From Chryseobacterium mucoviscidosis (lineage in GTDB: Bacteria > Bacteroidota > Bacteroidia > Flavobacteriales > Weeksellaceae), in contig NZ_MVAG01000117.1 in the NCBI RefSeq assembly GCF_002177115.1, positions 44,009 to 108,008 of the forward strand: 64,000 nt of DNA. The letters run 5' to 3'. Shown here in pieces: positions 41,106-49,470 of this stretch. The translations under genes and the position numbers were made by a program. The notes beneath the pieces were generated by a model that searched no databases, had not been told where the DNA came from, and worked only from the letters and a program-made list of their open reading frames with translations. Numbering within the stretch: the stretch's first letter is position 1; every line of letters starts with the position of its first letter.

Positions 41106-41266
41106 CAGGTTAATTTAATGATCATCTTATTTATTGCTCAAAACAGAGACACAAAACTTTTGCTGTTTTTATCCATTTAAAAAACAGAAATCTCCCTTAA
41201 AAATCGCAAATTTGCATAACGTAGAATATTATCATAATTTAGTAAGCAATCAAGTAAAAAAAATTG

Positions 41267-42280
41267 ATGGTTTTTGTAACGGGAGCAACCGGAATTTTAG
41301 GCAGAGTAATTGTTTTGGAACTTCTGAAAAAGGGAAAAAACGTTCGTGCCGCAAAAAGACCGACGAGCAATTTAAACGAAGTAAGGCATTCCTATACATT
41401 TTATACGGAAAATCCCGATGATTTCTTCAACAGAATTGAATGGGTTGATGTAGATTTTAATGATATATATTCTCTTCAGGAAGCTTTGAAAGACGTGGAC
41501 GAAGTATATCACTGCGCTGCAAAAGTAAGCTTTCATCCTCATGACGAAAAAGAAATGTATCGTACCAATATAAAAGGTACAGAAAATCTCCTGTACGCCT
41601 GCGAAGGCTCCGGTGTGAAGAAATTTCTTCACGTAAGCTCAATTGCAGTCCTTGATAATTTCAACGAAAAAGGAGAACTGGATGAGGATTCCGATTTCAA
41701 TCCTAAACTGGATCATTCTGCATACGCACTTTCCAAACACCTTTCCGAAATGGAAGTATGGAGAGCTTCAGCAGAAGGTTTAAACGTTGTTATTGTAAAT
41801 CCCGGAATCATCATCGGAAGCGGAAACTGGGGAAAAAGCAGCGGAGATGTTTTTCCTACCTTCGAAAAAAATAGCTTTACATTTTCTGGCGGATCTAGTT
41901 ATGTAGATGTAAGAGATGTTGCAGAAATTTCCATAGAATTAATGGAAAAAAACATTTTCGGGGAACGTTTTGTTGTAATTGCAGAAAACAGAAAATACGT
42001 AGAATTAGGAAAACAGATCAGATCTAAATTAAATTTAAAAGAAGCTAAAATTCTTTCAGACTTTCAGCTCAATATCGGAGTTTTAGCAAATACGTTATTC
42101 GGCTGGTTTATTCCGGCTTTAAGAATGGCGACAAGATCCAATGTGAAATCAATTTCCGAAATGAATACCGTTTCCAACGAAAAAATAAAAAGCAGATTGA
42201 ATTATCAGTTTATTCCTCTTTCGGAAAGTATTGATTTTCATTTAAATAATTACATCAACGATAAAAAGATAAAGCAATGA
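41267..42280 (+). CDS. NAD-dependent epimerase/dehydratase (extended SDR)
   Basis: A 337-residue extended short-chain dehydrogenase. The Rossmann motif TGATGILG (5-12), AAKVSFHPHDE, NIKGTENLLYACEGSGVKKF, HVSSIAV and the catalytic SAYALSKHLSEME (YxxxK) are present, followed by NPGIIIGSG. Substrates of such proteins include sterols, sugars and flavonoid-like molecules; in Bacteroidota this type often acts on lipids. The start ATG at 41267 gives a better N-terminus than the TTG one codon upstream. Its end overlaps the acyl-CoA synthetase gene by 4 nt, linking the two functionally. Confidence 0.9.
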   Translation: MVFVTGATGILGRVIVLELLKKGKNVRAAKRPTSNLNEVRHSYTFYTENPDDFFNRIEWVDVDFNDIYSLQEALKDVDEVYHCAAKVSFHPHDEKEMYRTNIKGTENLLYACEGSGVKKFLHVSSIAVLDNFNEKGELDEDSDFNPKLDHSAYALSKHLSEMEVWRASAEGLNVVIVNPGIIIGSGNWGKSSGDVFPTFEKNSFTFSGGSSYVDVRDVAEISIELMEKNIFGERFVVIAENRKYVELGKQIRSKLNLKEAKILSDFQLNIGVLANTLFGWFIPALRMATRSNVKSISEMNTVSNEKIKSRLNYQFIPLSESIDFHLNNYINDKKIKQ

Positions 42281-44046
42281 ATCTTGCAGAGGCAATTATC
42301 TTAAAAAATACAGAAAAGCATCCCATAAAATCTGCCATCGGATTTAAAAAGAAAGATGCAGGCTGGAAAGAACTGAGCTGGAAAAAATTTGGCGAAATTG
42401 TGTATAAAACAGCCAATGCGCTTAAAAATGCAGGAATTCAGGAAAATGATAAAGTCGCCATTTATTCGGATAACTCTTCCGAATGGATGATTTTTGATCT
42501 CGCAGTATTAGCAATCGGAGCCATCACGGTTCCAATCTATTCCACCAATAATGCAGAACAGGCAGAATACATCATCAATGATTCGGAAGCGAAGGCAATT
42601 TTAGTGGGAGATCAGGCTCAGTACGATGCGTGTCTGGAAATTTTGAAGAAAGAAAGTACAGGTCTGCAAACGATTATCATTACTAAAAAAGCAGTCTGGA
42701 TCAAAAAAGAATTCAGCAGTTTTTATCTGGAGGATTTCATCGCTAAAAGTTCTCCCAAATTAGAATTCTGCAAGAAAGAATATGAAGATATTGCCACGCT
42801 TATCTACACTTCCGGAACAACAGGAACACCAAAAGGAGTTATGCTTACGCACGGAAATTTTGTAAAAGCTTTTGATGCCCACTTTGAATTTTTCAAGTTT
42901 AAAAACTTTGAAGAAGAGCTTTCTCTGGCATTTTTACCTTTAACCCACGTTTTCGAAAGAAGCTGGAGTTTATTATGTCTTTACGGAGGCGCAAGAGTGT
43001 ATTTCCTCGAAGATCCTAAAAATATTGCCAATGCTTTGGAAGAAGTAAAACCGACCATGATGTGCGCGGTGCCGAGATTTTTCCAGAAAGTCTACGCCGG
43101 AGTGTTGGAAAAAGCAGAAGAAGGTTCATCGCTGAAGAAAAAAATATTTAACTGGGCATTGGAAACCGGTTCGCAGACCGCAGAATTAAGAAGAAGAGAA
43201 CAGCCGATTCCGTTTGGATTAAAAATAAAAGAAAATATTGCCAAATCTTTAGTTTTTAGTAAAATTAAAGAAAAAATGGGCGGAAGATTATGGTTTATGC
43301 CTTGTGGCGGAGCTTCACTATCTCCGGAAGTGACGAAGTTTTTTGAATCGGTTGGAATTCATGTGACGGTTGGCTATGGTTTAACCGAAACTACGGCAAC
43401 TTTAACCGCTTTTCCTTTGACGAATTTTGAACACGGAAGCTGCGGAAAACCTCTTCCGGGCGTGGAAATCCGAATCGGGGAGAACGATGAAATTCAGGCA
43501 AAAGGAAACGGAATTATGAAGGGATATTATAAAAAACCTGAAGAAACGCAGAAAGTTTTCACCGAAGACGGCTGGTTTAAAACCGGAGATGCAGGAACCA
43601 TCGACAGCAAAGGAAATCTTACTATTACAGACCGATTGAAAGATTTAATGAAGACTTCCAACGGAAAATACATCGCACCGCAACAGATTGAAAATATTTT
43701 AACAAACAACAATTTCATTCAGCAGATTGTCCTGATTGCGGAAGGAAAACAGTTTGTTTCCGCGTTGGTTGTTCCGAACTTTGAATTTTTAAAAGAATAT
43801 CTCAAAAAAAATAATATTCCTTTCACCAATTGGGAGGAAATTGTAAAAAACGAAAAGATACACGATTTTTACAAAGACAAAATTAAAGAACTGCAAAGCC
43901 ATTTATCCGATTACGAAAAAGTGAAAAAATTCACTTTGATGCCTTCGGAATTTGATATCAATACAGGAGAAATTACTCCGACATTGAAGGTAAAAAGAAA
44001 TGTAGTGCTTAAAAAATATGCAGATCTTATTGAGAAGATGTATTAA
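42277..44046 (+). CDS. Long-chain acyl-CoA synthetase (AMP-forming)
   Basis: A 589-residue adenylate-forming enzyme of the FadD15/long-chain type. Core motifs: LIYTSGTTGTPKGVMLTHGN (P-loop A3), GYGLTETTATLTAF (A5), DGWFKTGDAG (A7), LTITDRLKDLMKTSNGKYIA (A8, with the linker) and LTPTLKVKR-like INTGEITPTLKVKRNV (A10, with the catalytic Lys). It is translationally coupled to the SDR gene upstream, suggesting a lipid-modifying pair. Fatty acids are the likely substrate. Confidence 0.92.
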   Translation: MNLAEAIILKNTEKHPIKSAIGFKKKDAGWKELSWKKFGEIVYKTANALKNAGIQENDKVAIYSDNSSEWMIFDLAVLAIGAITVPIYSTNNAEQAEYIINDSEAKAILVGDQAQYDACLEILKKESTGLQTIIITKKAVWIKKEFSSFYLEDFIAKSSPKLEFCKKEYEDIATLIYTSGTTGTPKGVMLTHGNFVKAFDAHFEFFKFKNFEEELSLAFLPLTHVFERSWSLLCLYGGARVYFLEDPKNIANALEEVKPTMMCAVPRFFQKVYAGVLEKAEEGSSLKKKIFNWALETGSQTAELRRREQPIPFGLKIKENIAKSLVFSKIKEKMGGRLWFMPCGGASLSPEVTKFFESVGIHVTVGYGLTETTATLTAFPLTNFEHGSCGKPLPGVEIRIGENDEIQAKGNGIMKGYYKKPEETQKVFTEDGWFKTGDAGTIDSKGNLTITDRLKDLMKTSNGKYIAPQQIENILTNNNFIQQIVLIAEGKQFVSALVVPNFEFLKEYLKKNNIPFTNWEEIVKNEKIHDFYKDKIKELQSHLSDYEKVKKFTLMPSEFDINTGEITPTLKVKRNVVLKKYADLIEKMY

Positions 44047-44123
44047 ATTTTTAAGGCTGAGTTGAAGATAGAGCTGTAACAACTGTACATTAAGCCAGAT
44101 CTCACCTTGCAAAAATTGAAATT

Positions 44124-45179
44124 ATGACAACACAGGAATTTTTAGGAAAAAAAGATTTTACAATAAACAATCAGACGGTTTCGGAAAGCTGTCCTTCCAA
44201 TATTGCCTTAATTAAATATTGGGGAAAATACGACAATCAGATTCCCGCCAATCCAAGCATCAGTTTTACATTAAATCATTGCAGAACCAATACTTCGATG
44301 GAGTTTTCTGCCAATGAACCTTTTTCTGTGCAGACTTTTCTTGCCGGAAATGAAGAAGTGAAATTTGCCGAAAAAATTGAAAAATATTTTCGAAATATCG
44401 AACAGTATCTTCCATGGATTTTACAGGGGAAATACGTCATCAGAACCGAAAATACTTTTCCTCACAGCTCAGGAATTGCAAGTTCTGCTTCCGGTTTCGG
44501 AGCGATAGCTAAATGTTTAATGAATCTGGATGAAACATTTTCAGGAAAAACTTCAGATGAAGAATCATTAAGAAAAGCCTCTTTCTTAGCAAGATTAGGA
44601 AGCGGAAGCGCCTGCCGAAGTCTTTACAACGGATTGGTTGTGTGGGGCGAATCTCAGGTAAAAGGAAGTTCTGATCTTTTTGCAGTACAATACCCAAACG
44701 ATGAAATTCATGAAATTTTTAAAGATTTTAACGACTGGGTTTTACTCATTCATGAAGGTCAGAAAAGCGTTTCTTCCACTGTCGGTCATGGTTTGATGAA
44801 TACCAATCCTTACGCAGACAGAAGATTTCAGGAAGCAAGAGAAAATTTCGGTCCAATGAAGGAATTTTTAGCTAATGGAGATTTGCAGAGTTTCATTAAA
44901 CTGGTAGAACACGAAGCATTAACACTTCATGCCATGATGATGATGAGCGATCCTGCATTTATTTTAATGAAAACAGGAACTTTGGAAGTCATCAATAAAA
45001 TCTGGGATTTCAGAAGAGAAACCAATTTGCCGTTGTTTTTTACGTTAGACGCAGGAGCCAACGTTCATCTTCTCTTCCCGAATGACGGCTCAGAAGGAAA
45101 TATAAAATCTTTCATCGAAGCCGAACTGTTACAGCATACGCAGAATAATGGAGTGGTGAAAGATGTGATGAAGTTTTAG
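44124..45179 (+). CDS. mvaD: Diphosphomevalonate decarboxylase
   Basis: A 351-residue GHMP-kinase-fold enzyme converting mevalonate diphosphate to isopentenyl diphosphate, the last step of the mevalonate pathway. Diagnostic blocks: SCPSNIALIKYWGKYDNQIP, ANPSISFTLN, TFPHSSGIASSASGFGAIAK (phosphate loop) and SGSACRSLYNGLVVWGE, plus TLDAGANVHLLFP. The pattern IALIKYWGK is specific for this decarboxylase rather than mevalonate kinase. Possession of it fits Weeksellaceae, which use the mevalonate route. It ends at a bidirectional terminator facing tyrA. Confidence 0.96.
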   Translation: MTTQEFLGKKDFTINNQTVSESCPSNIALIKYWGKYDNQIPANPSISFTLNHCRTNTSMEFSANEPFSVQTFLAGNEEVKFAEKIEKYFRNIEQYLPWILQGKYVIRTENTFPHSSGIASSASGFGAIAKCLMNLDETFSGKTSDEESLRKASFLARLGSGSACRSLYNGLVVWGESQVKGSSDLFAVQYPNDEIHEIFKDFNDWVLLIHEGQKSVSSTVGHGLMNTNPYADRRFQEARENFGPMKEFLANGDLQSFIKLVEHEALTLHAMMMMSDPAFILMKTGTLEVINKIWDFRRETNLPLFFTLDAGANVHLLFPNDGSEGNIKSFIEAELLQHTQNNGVVKDVMKF

Positions 45180-45197
45180 AAGTAATTCAAAATATAA

Positions 45198-45235
45198 GGG
45201 TTAAAGACATACTTAAAATCTTTAACCCTATTTTT
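45198..45235. terminator. Bidirectional terminator mvaD/tyrA
   Basis: GGGTTAAAGA and TCTTTAACCC flank an 11-nt loop, with TATTTTTA to the right and A-rich sequence to the left. Serves both convergent genes. Confidence 0.85.
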
Positions 45236-45237
45236 AT

Positions 45238-46083
45238 CTATTTATCCAAAATTCCTCTTATTTTATTCGCGTTGGAGATCAGCTCTTCCAGATATTCGAA
45301 ATTTTCTTTTTCCAGTGCTGCTTTAAACTTTCTTAGCTGAGCAATATGCTCATTAAGAACATCCAGAACATTTTCTTTATTTTGCTTGAAAATCGGAACC
45401 CACATTTCAGGATGAGACTTTGCCAGACGAACAGTGCTGGAAAAACCGGAACTAGCCAGTTGAAAAATAGTTTCTTCTTCTTTCTCCTTTTCTAAAACCG
45501 TATTAGCCAAAGCGTAAGAAGTAATGTGGGAAATATGCGAAATATAAGCGGTGTGAACATCGTGATCTTCTGCATTCATGTAAATCAGATGCATATCAAG
45601 ACTTTCGACAATTTTTTCAACCAGTTGTAAAGCATCTTCTGCGGATTCTTCCTTATCGCAGATTACTCCTGCTTTTCCTGAAAAACTTTCTGAAACTGCC
45701 GATTTCGGGCCGTTGTTTTCCGTTCCCCACATCGGATGGAAAGCCACAAATCTGGCTCTTTTCGGATGATTTTTTACCGCATTTACAATTCCTGCTTTGG
45801 TAGATCCTGCATCCATCACTGTCTGATTTTCCGAAATCAGGTCTAAAATATTCGGAAGTAATTTTCTTGCGGCATCTACAGGAATGGCAAGAATGACCAG
45901 ATCAGAGTTTTTAATTCCGTATTCCAGATCTACTTTTGCATCGATTATTTTGAGTTCTAATGCTTCATTCAGATGGTCATTGCTGTTATCAATACCGTAA
46001 ATGAAATCTGCAATTCCTTTTTGTCTTAATTTTAATGCAATCGAGCCCCCGATTAATCCTACACCAATTATACTTATTTTCAT
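45238..46083 (-). CDS. tyrA: Prephenate dehydrogenase
   Basis: A 281-residue TyrA, oxidising prephenate to 4-hydroxyphenylpyruvate for tyrosine synthesis. NAD-binding GVGLIGGSIALKLRQKG (7-23), the strand DLVILAIPVDAA, DAGSTKA, the active-site region RFVAFHPMWGTENNGP and the ensuing HDVHTAYISHISHITSYALA with conserved His are all present. No chorismate mutase or ACT domain is fused. The gene is preceded by a Tyr/Phe-rich leader peptide and an attenuator, so it should be controlled by aromatic amino acid supply. Confidence 0.94.
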   Translation of the reverse strand: MKISIIGVGLIGGSIALKLRQKGIADFIYGIDNSNDHLNEALELKIIDAKVDLEYGIKNSDLVILAIPVDAARKLLPNILDLISENQTVMDAGSTKAGIVNAVKNHPKRARFVAFHPMWGTENNGPKSAVSESFSGKAGVICDKEESAEDALQLVEKIVESLDMHLIYMNAEDHDVHTAYISHISHITSYALANTVLEKEKEEETIFQLASSGFSSTVRLAKSHPEMWVPIFKQNKENVLDVLNEHIAQLRKFKAALEKENFEYLEELISNANKIRGILDK

Positions 46084-46099
46084 CGTTTAAATTTTAAAA

Positions 46100-46129
46100 T
46101 AAAAAACCCCGCCCAAGGACGAGGTTTTG
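46100..46129 (-). promoter_or_regulatory. Attenuator terminator before tyrA
   Basis: Minus-strand AAAACCTCG and CGGGGTTTT pair across a short loop, with one G-T pair, followed by TTTTTTATTTT, 17 nt before the tyrA ATG. As a strong terminator upstream of a gene and behind a leader peptide it is a transcription attenuator. Confidence 0.8.
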
Positions 46130-46148
46130 TTTTATCTATATGAAATCC

Positions 46149-46205
46149 TTATCCCAGATCTGAGTTAAAAATTCCGTAATAATATGTTCCGTTGTTTGTA
46201 ATCAC
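46149..46205 (-). CDS. Tyr/Phe-rich leader peptide of tyrA
   Basis: A GTG-started frame encodes MITNNGTYYYGIFNSDLG and a TAA stop. Three consecutive tyrosines and a phenylalanine in 18 residues, positioned between an exact -7 box (5 nt upstream) and an intrinsic terminator (about 20 nt downstream) before the tyrosine-biosynthesis gene, fit a ribosome-stalling leader peptide. Low tyrosyl-tRNA would stall the ribosome and prevent termination. A short complement (AAGGA with TCCTT) could link the leader to the terminator loop; a full antiterminator is not evident by eye. Confidence 0.75.
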   Translation of the reverse strand: MITNNGTYYYGIFNSDLG

Positions 46206-46209
46206 TAGA

Positions 46210-46217
46210 CAAAGGTA
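46210..46217 (-). promoter_or_regulatory. -7 box (TACCTTTG) for tyrA leader
   Basis: Minus-strand TACCTTTG ends 4 nt before the leader-peptide GTG at 46205. A -33 TTG is not clear. Confidence 0.6.
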
Positions 46218-46919
46218 AATAATTTTTTTTAATCAGGATTAAAAAGTGAATTGTGAATTTCGTTTCGCGAGTCAAATTTTTTACAGGTCAATTAACTTCG
46301 TTGCCAATTCGCTTTGCTGTCAATTTATTTCATTGTGAATTTAAGAATTAGCCATTGCTTGCGTAGCAAAATTCATTATTTACAAATTAAGGATTACTGA
46401 TAATCAACGTTGACGGAATATCCGATAACCATATGCTTTTCGTATCGATGAGGTTTTTCCAGCTTTTGCTGCTGATGAGCAAAAAGTGCATATTTTTTTT
46501 ATTAATAAGGAAAGTAATCGAAGTATAAAGAAAAATATATTGTTTAGATAATATCCTGACATAGAAAAATATACAATCAGAACATTTCCAAATCGGTTCA
46601 TTGGTTCAAGGATGTTGAAAAGTTATATTTTACATCGTATTTAACACTAAAGGATACCATTATAAATCATTACAACAATATTTTTCAATTATTTTGAGGA
46701 GAGAAATATCAATGTCGTTGCGAAATCTTTCAATGCTAAAATCAAAGATTACAACCTTTAAGTGTAAAACCATCTATCAGTTTATATTTATGTGGTTGTA
46801 AATCAATTATTTGATTTGGTGTGTAAAGAAGATTTGAAGTTTTCTTTGACCAAAATTTATATCTTATGCTTTTTTCTTATTTAATCTAAAATAAATATAC
46901 ACTTTAATCCCTCATCTTT
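46218..46919. other. AT-rich intergenic region without clear genes
   Basis: About 700 nt between the tyrA promoter and the 21-bp repeat array. It contains tandem-like CAATT units (GTCAATT, GCCAATT, GTCAATT near 46285-46325), a small hairpin TTGCT-TGCGT-AGCAA and no convincing gene. A minus-strand frame at 46404-46601 lacks any sign of being real. Confidence 0.6.
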
Positions 46920-47150
46920 AGAGGTTTGTATGCTTTTAATGAACTGTTTGGAAGATTATTAATACTGTTGGTTATTTTTAATGCAGTATTTATATGAAAT
47001 GGTGTATTGTTTAGTATAAATTTTACTTTTTATACCATCTTTAAATCAGTGTTGAGTAATTTTACTGCAGTATTAAGCATTTTTATTATACCGTTAAAAA
47101 TTTTTGTTGCACTGTGGAACATTTTTATCGCAGTATGGAAGATTGAGATT
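46920..47150. repeat. Degenerate 21-bp tandem repeat array
   Basis: Eleven consecutive units of exactly 21 bp. Examples: GCAGTATTAAGCATTTTTAT (T) at 47067-47087, GCACTGTGGAACATTTTTAT (C) at 47109-47129 and GCAGTATGGAAGATTGAGAT (T) at 47130-47150; the earlier units are more divergent but keep register back to 46941 and probably 46920. Read on the minus strand each unit encodes a heptad like T-A-[IVL]-K-[MI]-[LF]-N, with one internal TAA (47030-47032). The array looks like a decayed minisatellite or repeat protein gene. Confidence 0.75.
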
Positions 47151-47185
47151 GGTGTCCGAAAATAAATTTTTACCGCTCCTGCCAT
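47030..47185 (-). CDS. Possible 51-residue heptad-repeat peptide (remnant)
   Basis: Minus-strand ATG at 47185 opens a frame beginning MAGAVKIYFRTPISIFHTAI and continuing in heptads (SATKIFN, GIIKMLN, TAVKLLN) to a TAA at 47030. Beyond the stop the same frame and the same heptads continue to about 46905, so this may be the N-terminal remnant of a longer repeat protein. No promoter of the local type precedes it. It overlaps the upstream region of the tag gene. Reality as a translated gene is uncertain. Confidence 0.3.
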   Translation of the reverse strand: MAGAVKIYFRTPISIFHTAIKMFHSATKIFNGIIKMLNTAVKLLNTDLKMV

Positions 47186-47206
47186 ATAGTTGTCATTACC
47201 GGTGCT

Positions 47207-47214
47207 TATATTTG
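47207..47214 (+). promoter_or_regulatory. -7 box (TATATTTG) before tag
   Basis: TATATTTG lies 29 nt before the tag ATG at 47244. Confidence 0.55.
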
Positions 47215-47243
47215 CATTTAACGATCCACAAAAAATAACAACA

Positions 47244-47795
47244 ATGAGTTATTGCGCGGCAATTGAAGGAATGCAGCCTGAAAGCAGGAGAGAATTGCAC
47301 AAAAGATACCATGATAACCATTATGGATTTCCGATTCATGATGATAATGAGCTGTTTGGGAGACTGGTGATGGAAATCAATCAGGCAGGGCTGAGCTGGG
47401 AAACCATTCTGAAGAAAGAAGAAGGCTTCAGAAAGGCGTATGATGATTTTGATATTCAGAAAGTGGCTTCTTACGCTGAATCTGACCGGGAAAGACTGCT
47501 GAACGATCCTGCAATCATCAGAAATAAGCTGAAAGTAAATGCTGCTATAGAAAATGCAAAAACCATTGTAGAACTGCAGAAAGAATTCGGTTCTTTTGAA
47601 AAATGGCTGGAACATCATCATCCCAAAACATTGCCGGAATGGATGAAGCTTTTCAAGAAGACCTTCAAATTTACAGGCGGAGAAATCGTGAATGAATTTC
47701 TGATGAGCATTGGTTACCTCAAAGGTTCTCATGCTGAAAACTGTCCTGTGTATGATGAGGTTTTAAAACATGATCCGATGTGGAATAAGATTTAA
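47244..47795 (+). CDS. tag: DNA-3-methyladenine glycosylase I
   Basis: A 183-residue TagI enzyme that excises 3-methyladenine from alkylated DNA. The start MSYCAAIEGM carries the first zinc ligand Cys4; the catalytic and base-binding block RYHDNHYGFPIHDDNELFGR, and INQAGLSWETILKKEEGFR, match E. coli Tag; the C-terminal SHAENCPVYDEV supplies His and Cys ligands. I start at the ATG at 47244 because 18 residues of upstream frame have no match to Tag. Monocistronic, with the -7 box at 47207. Confidence 0.95.
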   Translation: MSYCAAIEGMQPESRRELHKRYHDNHYGFPIHDDNELFGRLVMEINQAGLSWETILKKEEGFRKAYDDFDIQKVASYAESDRERLLNDPAIIRNKLKVNAAIENAKTIVELQKEFGSFEKWLEHHHPKTLPEWMKLFKKTFKFTGGEIVNEFLMSIGYLKGSHAENCPVYDEVLKHDPMWNKI

Positions 47796-47866
47796 TGGCA
47801 TCATCAGAATCAACAAAACTCTGAAACAAATATTGTAAACGATCGATTTGAATCGATCATTCTGTA

Positions 47867-47916
47867 TAAAAAAAGCAGTGAAGAATCTTTTCAATGTTTT
47901 AAAGACTCTTCACTGC
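47867..47916 (-). terminator. Terminator of exported-protein gene at 47973
   Basis: GCAGTGAAGA (47875-47884) and TCTTCACTGC (47907-47916) form a long stem; on the minus strand it ends in a run of seven T. Confidence 0.85.
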
Positions 47917-47972
47917 CTTGAAAGGGCTAAAATGTAGCTATCTGATTTGAGTCAGCCTTTTCTGATAGTATT

Positions 47973-48482
47973 TTATCGGAGGCTTCTTACGGTAACGTCT
48001 GGTTTTTCGCCTTGCGGAACAATGAAAATGGCATCATCATTTATCGTATCTCCGGAATCAAAATAATAGCTTCCAATTACAGGAAGAATACTGTTCACAA
48101 ATTTTCCGGATTTGTCATAAGCAGAGTAGGTTACATTAATGATCTGGGCTTTCATTTTAAGTTCAATTTTTTTTGAAGTAAGCTTGGCTCCGGTTGCATT
48201 AATGCAGTTCAGTTCTACGATTGCGGTGTTGCTTACGATTTGCGGATAGGAAGAAAGTCGGATGTTGTAGGATTTATCCGAAGTGTTTTTTACAGATGCG
48301 GCAACTTTATAGCGGTCAAAAGATTTTCCTCCGTTTTGTATTGTTTCTTTATTCAGAATATTAAAGGTTACACTCATTCCGTTGAGATCAATGGTTTGTC
48401 CGTCCGTTATTTTCTGCGCTTTGGCAGTACTATAGAAAGAGATGATTACGAGAAGTAAACATAAAAAGGTTGATTTTTTCAT
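47973..48482 (-). CDS. Exported protein of unknown function
   Basis: A 169-residue protein with a signal peptide (YSTAKAQ, cut near residue 23) and a beta-rich body (IDLNGMSVTFNILNKETIQN, VEGSYYF-like VIGSYYFDSGDTINDDAIF). No motif identifies it. It is transcribed alone and ends at a strong terminator. Similar small secreted proteins are common in Flavobacteriia. Confidence 0.75.
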   Translation of the reverse strand: MKKSTFLCLLLVIISFYSTAKAQKITDGQTIDLNGMSVTFNILNKETIQNGGKSFDRYKVAASVKNTSDKSYNIRLSSYPQIVSNTAIVELNCINATGAKLTSKKIELKMKAQIINVTYSAYDKSGKFVNSILPVIGSYYFDSGDTINDDAIFIVPQGEKPDVTVRSLR

Positions 48483-48597
48483 GAATTGATATTTTGGTGT
48501 TTGCAGTACTAAAGTTACGAAATCATAAGAATAAATTTCTATCTTTCAGAGTATTGTATGAGATTGTTAATTACGATCAGGAAAAGCCTTTTGTTTT

Positions 48598-49008
48598 TTA
48601 TACAACATCAATCTGACTTTTAATTCTCTCAAAAAGCATATTGATGATTCTTTTATTAAAAGACTTGCTGTCGGAAAGATAAACCGTTATTTCTTCCGGA
48701 GTGAGCATTCCGACCGTCATTCCGATGTAGGTGTTTTTCAGGGCACTATCTTTTTGCAGGCTTTGTTCTGTGAAATTTATTTTCTGCTCGTTTTTCAGAG
48801 AAGTAAAATCTGACATTTTTCTCATTGCATAGTCTCTGAATATCTGGATGAAAATATCATTTTGTAATTTTAAAACAGGACGAAGCACATTATTCTGAAA
48901 TAGTTCTGTTTCACTGCTGTTTTCAAATGTCTGAAGGGAAAGGTTTTCCCGAAGGTCTTTTTTGGTGGGCATATTCATTTCTTTAGCGAAACGCAATTTA
49001 ATAATCAT
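48598..49008 (-). CDS. Hypothetical helical protein
   Basis: A 136-residue, mostly helical and soluble protein (or 126 residues if it starts at the ATG at 48978, MNMPTKKDLRENLSLQTFEN). Two regions, NNVLRPVLKLQNDIFIQIFR and KNTYIGMTVGMLTPEEITVY, look conserved in Flavobacteriia as I recall, but I cannot name a function. It is alone on the minus strand between two gaps. Confidence 0.7.
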   Translation of the reverse strand: MIIKLRFAKEMNMPTKKDLRENLSLQTFENSSETELFQNNVLRPVLKLQNDIFIQIFRDYAMRKMSDFTSLKNEQKINFTEQSLQKDSALKNTYIGMTVGMLTPEEITVYLSDSKSFNKRIINMLFERIKSQIDVV

Positions 49009-49424
49009 TTTTGAAAAAACTTAGTTTATTCAAACATCCCAAGAATGTTTAATGTGAAATTGTTTAAACTTTTAATCTAAAGAATTTCTCAATGCTTGTC
49101 TCGGGATAAAAATAAAATAGGAATCATTATTTTCCAGTAATATCTCATGGGCTTCTCCTTCTAAATTATCAATTATGAAGAATATAAAAATACAAACAAT
49201 ATTTCATCCGTATGAATAGCATAAACAATTACTTTCTCAAAAAAGCTCAAACCATTAAAAATAGTTTGCGTATTAACAAAGTACCTTTTTACATAACTAA
49301 AAGATTTTAAATCTTAGTAGACCTATGTGTTTAAATTTGAAATTAACTAAGAATACAAATATATAAACTGAAAGTATATTTCAACAAGAATCTTTACTAA
49401 TTCGCGAAATCTGCGGGACAAAAA
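49009..49424. other. Intergenic region upstream of prfB
   Basis: About 460 nt between divergent genes. It contains AAAGATTTTAAATCTTAG, a small palindrome around 49306, and a TCTCGGGATAA string near 49098 that recalls the ends of the MITE-like element, but no reading frame of note. The prfB promoter occupies its right end. Confidence 0.6.
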
Positions 49425-49454
49425 TTTGCACTCATAATTTTATCCGTATTTTTG
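49425..49454 (+). promoter_or_regulatory. Promoter of prfB (TTTG-N18-TATTTTTG)
   Basis: TTTG (49425-49428), 18 nt, TATTTTTG (49447-49454): the best complete Bacteroidota-type promoter in the window. The GTG start is 16 nt downstream. Confidence 0.75.
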
Positions 49455-49470
49455 CAAAAAATAAACAATC

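Noticed and set aside
41267..44046. SDR and acyl-CoA synthetase as tailoring genes of the graspetide cluster
   Set aside because: They lie beyond a terminator and a MITE-like element and are coupled to each other, not to the cluster; no acyl-modified graspetide logic is evident.
46404..46601. 65-residue minus-strand frame in the tyrA-tag gap
   Set aside because: No promoter, no recognisable domain and composition like AT-rich noncoding DNA; nearby sequence is repeat-derived.
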